In this document: positions 59,895 through 64,000 of the stretch, piece by piece
Position numbering within the stretch: position 1 is the stretch's first letter
Layout of the letters: each line of letters starts with the position of its first letter
Assembly (NCBI RefSeq): GCF_004519405.1
Contig: NZ_SGWI01000001.1
Coordinates: forward strand, 1,612,001-1,676,000
DNA: 64,000 bases
Reading direction: 5' to 3'
DNA from: Pseudomonas sp. BCA17
Lineage (GTDB): Bacteria > Pseudomonadota > Gammaproteobacteria > Pseudomonadales > Pseudomonadaceae
Translations under genes and position numbers: made by a program
Notes under the pieces: model-generated
What the model was told of the DNA's origin: nothing
Seen by the model: the letters and a program-made list of their open reading frames with translations, nothing else
The model's database searches: none

Positions 59895-62800
59895 TCAGGG
59901 CTCTACCAGGCTCCACTGTTTGCTCAGGCGCTTGTCGGAAATGGGCACCTTGGTACCCAACTGCTGGGCAAACAACGACACCCTGTATTCCTCCAACCAC
60001 CAGCGATAGAGCTCCAGCTGCGGGTCGCGCTTACCTTCCTGGGCATGTTTGTTCAGGCGGTTCTGGTACTGCACCCACAGGCCGCTCAGCTCGGCACTCC
60101 ACACACGGTCTTTTTGCACCTGGCTCGGCAATTTCTCCAGGCGCAGCTCGATGGCCTTGAGAAAACGCGGCAACTCCTTGAACCACTGCGCCGGGGTTTC
60201 CCGGACAAAACCGGGATACACCAGATGGCTCAGTTGCTGCTTGATATCGTTCAGGGCCACGGCCTGGGCCAGGTCGATCTTGCCTTTGAAGCGCTTCTGC
60301 AACCCATGCCAGAGTTTCAGCACCTCCAGGGTCAGTCGCGCCAGACGCTCGGCATGTTCGGTCCAATGACCACGCTTGCGCTCGGCCAGGGCGGCCAGGC
60401 CCGCGCCATCACGGGGCAGGCTGGCTTCGCCTTCCAGCACGCAGGTATCGAGGCTGGCCAGCAGAATGTCTTCCACCAACCCGTCAACGCGCCCCAGCTC
60501 GCGGTACATCAAGCCCAGCTCGGTCAACCCGGGCAGCTTACCGCGCAGGAATTTCGCCGGCTCCGCCAATTGCTGCATCAGCAGGCGCTGCAAAGCACGA
60601 CGGTGCTGGAACTCGGCCTCGGCGACGGTGGAGAAACGCCCTTCCTTGACCGTGCCATTTTCCTCTACCAACGCCGGGTAAACCGTCATCGACAAGCCGG
60701 CGATGTTTTGCTGGGTTTTCTCGGCCACCGCCGCAAACGCCTTGGCTTGCACCGGTTGCTGGCTTTTCGCTGTTTGCGGCACCGCCAATGCGGCCTGGCT
60801 GGCTTGCGCAAAGCGTGCGGTCAGCTCTGCGAGGTCGCGGCCTTCACCCAGGAACTTGCCCTCGCCATCGACCACTTCGAGGTTCATCTTCAAGTGGTTT
60901 TCCACTTGCTGCGCCGCTTCCGCCCAGGCTTCATCGCTGACCCGTGCGCCGGTCATGCGCAGTAATTCGCGCCCCAGCGCCTGGGGCAGCGAACCCTGGC
61001 CAAATTCGATGCGCTGCAGCGCGGCCTTGACGAAATCCGGCACCGGCACAAAGTTCTTGCGCAGTGCCTTGGGCAAATTACGCACCAGCGCAATGCTTTT
61101 GGCTTCGATCACCCCCGGCACCAGCCACTCCAGGCGCTCCGGGGGTAAGGCCGGCAGCAGCGGTGCCGGCACACGCAGGGTCACGCCGTCACGCGGGTGG
61201 TTGGGTTCGAAGTGGTAACTCAGGGTCAGGGCCAGGTCGCCCAGGTGCAGGGTGTCCGGGTAATGCGCGGCGGTGACTTCACTGGCCTCGCGCGCCAGCA
61301 CGTCTTCTTCGCGCATGATCAGCAGCTGCGGGTTTTTCTGGCTGTTGACCTTGTACCAGCTGTCGAAGGTCGCAGTCTGGTGGATCTCCGCCGGCAGGCG
61401 CGCGTCGTAGAAGGCGTAGAGGGTTTCCTCGTCGGCCAGGATGTCGCGACGGCGGGCCTTGGCTTCCAGTTCGTCGAGCTGCTCCAGCAACTGTTGGTTG
61501 GCCGTCAGGCACCTGGCGCGCGATTGAATCTCGCCACGCACCAAACCTTCGCGGATAAACAGCTCGCGCGACACTACAGGGTCGATCGGGCCGTAATGCA
61601 CCGGCCGGCGCCCGACCACAATCAGCCCGAACAGGGTGATCTGCTCAAATGCCACCACCTGGCCACGCTTCTTCTCCCAATGGGGTTCGAAGTGGTTTTT
61701 CTTGATCAAATGCCCGGCCAGCGGTTCGATCCAGTCGGCATCGATCTTCGCCACCATGCGCGCATACAACTTGGTGGTTTCCACCAGTTCGGCCGTCATC
61801 AGCCATTGCGGGCGCTTTTTGCCGATGCCCGAGGACGGGTGAATCCAGAAACGCCGCTGACGCGCGCCCAGGTAGTCGCCGTCCTCGGTCTTCTGGCCAA
61901 TCTGGCTGAGCAGGCCGGACAGCACCGCCTTGTGCAGCTTCGGGTAGTCCGCCGGATCCTGGTTGATGGCCAACTGCATGTCGCGGCAGATCAGGCTCAA
62001 CTGGCGATGGGAGTCACGCCACTCCCGCAAGCGCAGGTAATTAAGGAAGTTCTTGCGACACCAGTTGCGCAACGGGCTGGCGGTCAGCGCCTGGCGTTGC
62101 TCTTCAAAGCCGCGCCACAGATTGACCAACCCGGCGAAGTCCGAATCGGCATCTTTCCATTGCGCGTGGGCCTGGTCGGCGGCCTGTTGACGCTCCGGCG
62201 GGCGCTCGCGCGGGTCCTGGATCGACATCGCGCTGGCAACGATCAGCACTTCCTGCAAGCTGCCGAGCTTGGCGGCTTCCAGCAACATTCGCCCCATGCG
62301 TGGGTCCACCGGCAAGCGCGCCAACTGGCGCCCCAACGGGGTGAGCTGGCTGTTGCGGTCCACCGCCGAAAGCTCTTGCAGCAGATTGAAACCGTCGCTG
62401 ATGGCCTTGCCATCCGGCGGTTCGATAAACGGAAAGTCGGTGATTTCACCCAGGCGCAGGTGCAGCATCTGCAGGATCACGGCAGCCAGGTTGGTGCGCA
62501 GGATTTCCGGGTCGGTAAATTCCGGACGACCGATAAAGTCTTCTTCACTGTACAAGCGTACGCAAATGCCCGGTTCGACACGGCCGCAGCGGCCTTTACG
62601 CTGGTTGGCGCTGGCCTGGGAAATCGCCTCGATCGGCAGGCGCTGCACCTTGGCGCGGTAGCTGTAACGGCTGATGCGCGCGGTGCCGCTGTCGATAACG
62701 TAACGAATGCCCGGCACCGTCAGCGAGGTTTCCGCGACGTTGGTCGCCAGTACCACACGCCGACCTGGGTGCGACTGGAAAATCCGTTGCTGCTCGGCCG

Positions 62801-63806
62801 GCGACAGACGCGCATACAACGGCAGTATTTCGGTGTGCTTGAGCTGTGCCTTGCGCAGCATCTCGGCGGCATCGCGAATCTCGCGCTCGCCCGGCAGAAA
62901 CACCAGTACATCGCCTGGGCTGCGCCGTTCACTGCGTTCATAGGCTGCGATTTCATCGAGGGTGGCGAGGATCGCCTGGTCGACGGTCAAGTCGTCCTCG
63001 ACGCGATTGCCCTCCTCGTCCTGTTCCAGGGTCAGCGGGCGGTACCAGGTTTCCACCGGGAAAGTGCGACCCGACACCTCGACAATCGGCGCATCGTCGA
63101 AGTGCTTGGAAAAGCGCTCCAGGTCGATGGTCGCCGACGTGATGATCACCTTCAGGTCGGGACGACGCGGCAACAGTGTTTTCAAGTAGCCGAGCAGGAA
63201 GTCGATGTTCAGGCTGCGCTCGTGGGCTTCGTCGACGATGATCGTGTCGTAGCGTTCGAGGTAGCGGTCGTTCTGGGTTTCCGCCAGCAGGATACCGTCG
63301 GTCATCAGCTTGATCAGGGTGTTGGAGTCGCTCTGGTCTTCAAAGCGCACCTGATAGCCCACCAACGCTCCCAACGGCGTGGCCAGCTCCTCGGCGACGC
63401 GGGTGGCCACGCTGCGCGCGGCGATCCGGCGCGGCTGGGTATGCCCGATCAGGCCATACTGGCCGCGACCGATTTCCAGGCAGATCTTCGGTAACTGGGT
63501 GGTTTTACCCGAACCGGTTTCACCGGCAATGATCAGCACCTGATGCTTGTTCAACGCCGCTTTGATTTCATCGCGCTTGGCCGCAATCGGCAGGCTGTCG
63601 TCGTAGCGAATCACCGGCAGGCTGGCCCGCCGCGCCGTGACCTGGGCACAAGACGCCTGCATCCGCGCAACCCACTGCGCCAGCTTTTCCTCGTCGGGCT
63701 TTTTGCGCAACTCAAGCAACTGCCGCCGCAAGCGGTGGCGGTCGGCGAGCATGGCGTGGTCGAGGGTCTTGAGCAGTTGATCGATAGTGGGCGCTTGGTC
63801 AGTCAT
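59895..63806 (-). CDS. hrpA: ATP-dependent RNA helicase HrpA
   Basis: A 1303-residue DEAH-box helicase. GETGSGKTT at ~95-103, TQPRRIAARSVA, VDEAHERSLNIDF, ITSATIDLERF, ATNVAETSLTVPGI and QRKGRCGRVEPG give a complete helicase core. Winged-helix/HA2, OB and the long HrpA-specific C-terminal DUF3418 region follow. HrpA resolves stalled ribosomes and processes mRNA in other bacteria. MTDQAPTIDQLLKTLDHAML is the family start; 28 upstream codons run into repeat DNA and are rejected. Confidence 0.95.
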   Translation of the reverse strand: MTDQAPTIDQLLKTLDHAMLADRHRLRRQLLELRKKPDEEKLAQWVARMQASCAQVTARRASLPVIRYDDSLPIAAKRDEIKAALNKHQVLIIAGETGSGKTTQLPKICLEIGRGQYGLIGHTQPRRIAARSVATRVAEELATPLGALVGYQVRFEDQSDSNTLIKLMTDGILLAETQNDRYLERYDTIIVDEAHERSLNIDFLLGYLKTLLPRRPDLKVIITSATIDLERFSKHFDDAPIVEVSGRTFPVETWYRPLTLEQDEEGNRVEDDLTVDQAILATLDEIAAYERSERRSPGDVLVFLPGEREIRDAAEMLRKAQLKHTEILPLYARLSPAEQQRIFQSHPGRRVVLATNVAETSLTVPGIRYVIDSGTARISRYSYRAKVQRLPIEAISQASANQRKGRCGRVEPGICVRLYSEEDFIGRPEFTDPEILRTNLAAVILQMLHLRLGEITDFPFIEPPDGKAISDGFNLLQELSAVDRNSQLTPLGRQLARLPVDPRMGRMLLEAAKLGSLQEVLIVASAMSIQDPRERPPERQQAADQAHAQWKDADSDFAGLVNLWRGFEEQRQALTASPLRNWCRKNFLNYLRLREWRDSHRQLSLICRDMQLAINQDPADYPKLHKAVLSGLLSQIGQKTEDGDYLGARQRRFWIHPSSGIGKKRPQWLMTAELVETTKLYARMVAKIDADWIEPLAGHLIKKNHFEPHWEKKRGQVVAFEQITLFGLIVVGRRPVHYGPIDPVVSRELFIREGLVRGEIQSRARCLTANQQLLEQLDELEAKARRRDILADEETLYAFYDARLPAEIHQTATFDSWYKVNSQKNPQLLIMREEDVLAREASEVTAAHYPDTLHLGDLALTLSYHFEPNHPRDGVTLRVPAPLLPALPPERLEWLVPGVIEAKSIALVRNLPKALRKNFVPVPDFVKAALQRIEFGQGSLPQALGRELLRMTGARVSDEAWAEAAQQVENHLKMNLEVVDGEGKFLGEGRDLAELTARFAQASQAALAVPQTAKSQQPVQAKAFAAVAEKTQQNIAGLSMTVYPALVEENGTVKEGRFSTVAEAEFQHRRALQRLLMQQLAEPAKFLRGKLPGLTELGLMYRELGRVDGLVEDILLASLDTCVLEGEASLPRDGAGLAALAERKRGHWTEHAERLARLTLEVLKLWHGLQKRFKGKIDLAQAVALNDIKQQLSHLVYPGFVRETPAQWFKELPRFLKAIELRLEKLPSQVQKDRVWSAELSGLWVQYQNRLNKHAQEGKRDPQLELYRWWLEEYRVSLFAQQLGTKVPISDKRLSKQWSLVEP

Positions 63807-63870
63807 CAGGTGCGTTGGGGTCGTCTGTTTATGCGTGGGGGGCGGATTGTGGCAGAAAAGCAGTGGTGAG

Positions 63871-64000
63871 CGGCAAGCTTCAAGCGGCAAGTAAAAGCGG
63901 ATCGGCCCTGACTTGCGGCTTGAGGCTCGCCGCTGCTTTCTTGCGACCTGCAGCCATAAGCTTCAAGTAAAAGCAGATCCGCTTTTACTTGCCGCTTGAA
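63871..64000. repeat. REP-type repeats with a long perfect inverted pair (runs off the window)
   Basis: The 25 bases 63879-63903 are the exact reverse complement of 63976-64000, giving a perfect 25-bp stem with a 72-bp middle. The arms contain GCGGCAAGTAAAAGCGGATC. The middle has further GCGGCTTGAGGCTCGCCGC and AAGCTTCAAGTAAAAGC copies. Units match the repeat at 57507-57582. Lies upstream of hrpA and continues to the right. Confidence 0.85.

Noticed and set aside
61197..63494. 765-residue open frame on the plus strand
   Set aside because: Antisense shadow of hrpA caused by high third-position GC.
1..64000. CRISPR array, prophage, transposase or toxin-antitoxin pair
   Set aside because: No regularly spaced direct repeats, integrase, transposase or paired small toxin/antitoxin genes were seen in either strand.

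Overview
The window reads as chromosomal DNA of a fluorescent Pseudomonas (P. fluorescens group). The evidence is GC-rich coding sequence with strong third-position G/C bias, and runs of genes in the order I remember from Pseudomonas genomes: cobO-cobB-bluB-cobD, purM-purN, relA-mazG next to cysM-rlmD, and gbuR-gbuA with its transporters. REP-type palindromes typical of this group are also present. No rRNA, tRNA, CRISPR array, prophage or insertion sequence was seen. Taxon and synteny statements come from memory, not from a database search.

Layout. 1-3.1 kb (minus strand): late cobalamin biosynthesis genes behind a cobalamin riboswitch. 3.2-7.8 kb (minus): two NlpC/P60 lipoproteins, hda, an AI-2E/PerM-type membrane protein and a DUF2066 protein. 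8.2-11.1 kb (plus): purM-purN, a DUF3108 protein and a small conserved protein. 11.2-16.5 kb (plus): a three-gene iron-acquisition cassette (NIS siderophore synthetase, MFS exporter, TonB-dependent receptor) behind a promoter overlapped by a Fur-box-like sequence, inserted among housekeeping genes. 16.6-23.4 kb (minus): DUF2058, mazG, relA, rlmD, cysM and a DTW-domain tRNA modification enzyme. 23.4-28.8 kb: LysR regulator gbuR divergent from a gbuA (guanidinobutyrase) operon with two transporters. 28.9-31.5 kb: a compositionally different stretch with a 701-residue fusion of a dehydrogenase-like and a FAD oxidase-like domain, and a 40-residue microprotein gene resembling PA1414 of P. aeruginosa. 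31.7-36.7 kb: LysR/MFS divergent pair, an NCS1 transporter, a DUF2177 protein and a CvfB-like S1 protein. 37-44.2 kb: small and secreted proteins, a TorF-type putative porin, a DEAD-box helicase, a mechanosensitive channel and an OprD porin. 44.2-51 kb: transporters, three LysR regulators, an isochorismatase-like hydrolase, an azoreductase and an alpha/beta hydrolase. 51.4-57.5 kb: a secreted cyclophilin, an ABC exporter, aquaporin Z, a DUF482 protein and a porin. 57.6-63.8 kb (minus): a KASIII-like synthase, ECF sigma factor and zinc-finger anti-sigma run, then hrpA. Long inverted repeats close the window.

The parts most worth following up are the NIS siderophore cassette, the two-domain amino/hydroxy-acid oxidoreductase in the variable slot beside the PA1414-like gene, an 18-bp operator-like palindrome in front of the KASIII gene, a hairpin between the ribosome-binding site and start codon of the ABC exporter, and a REPIN-like palindrome that forms the coding 3' end of a transporter gene.
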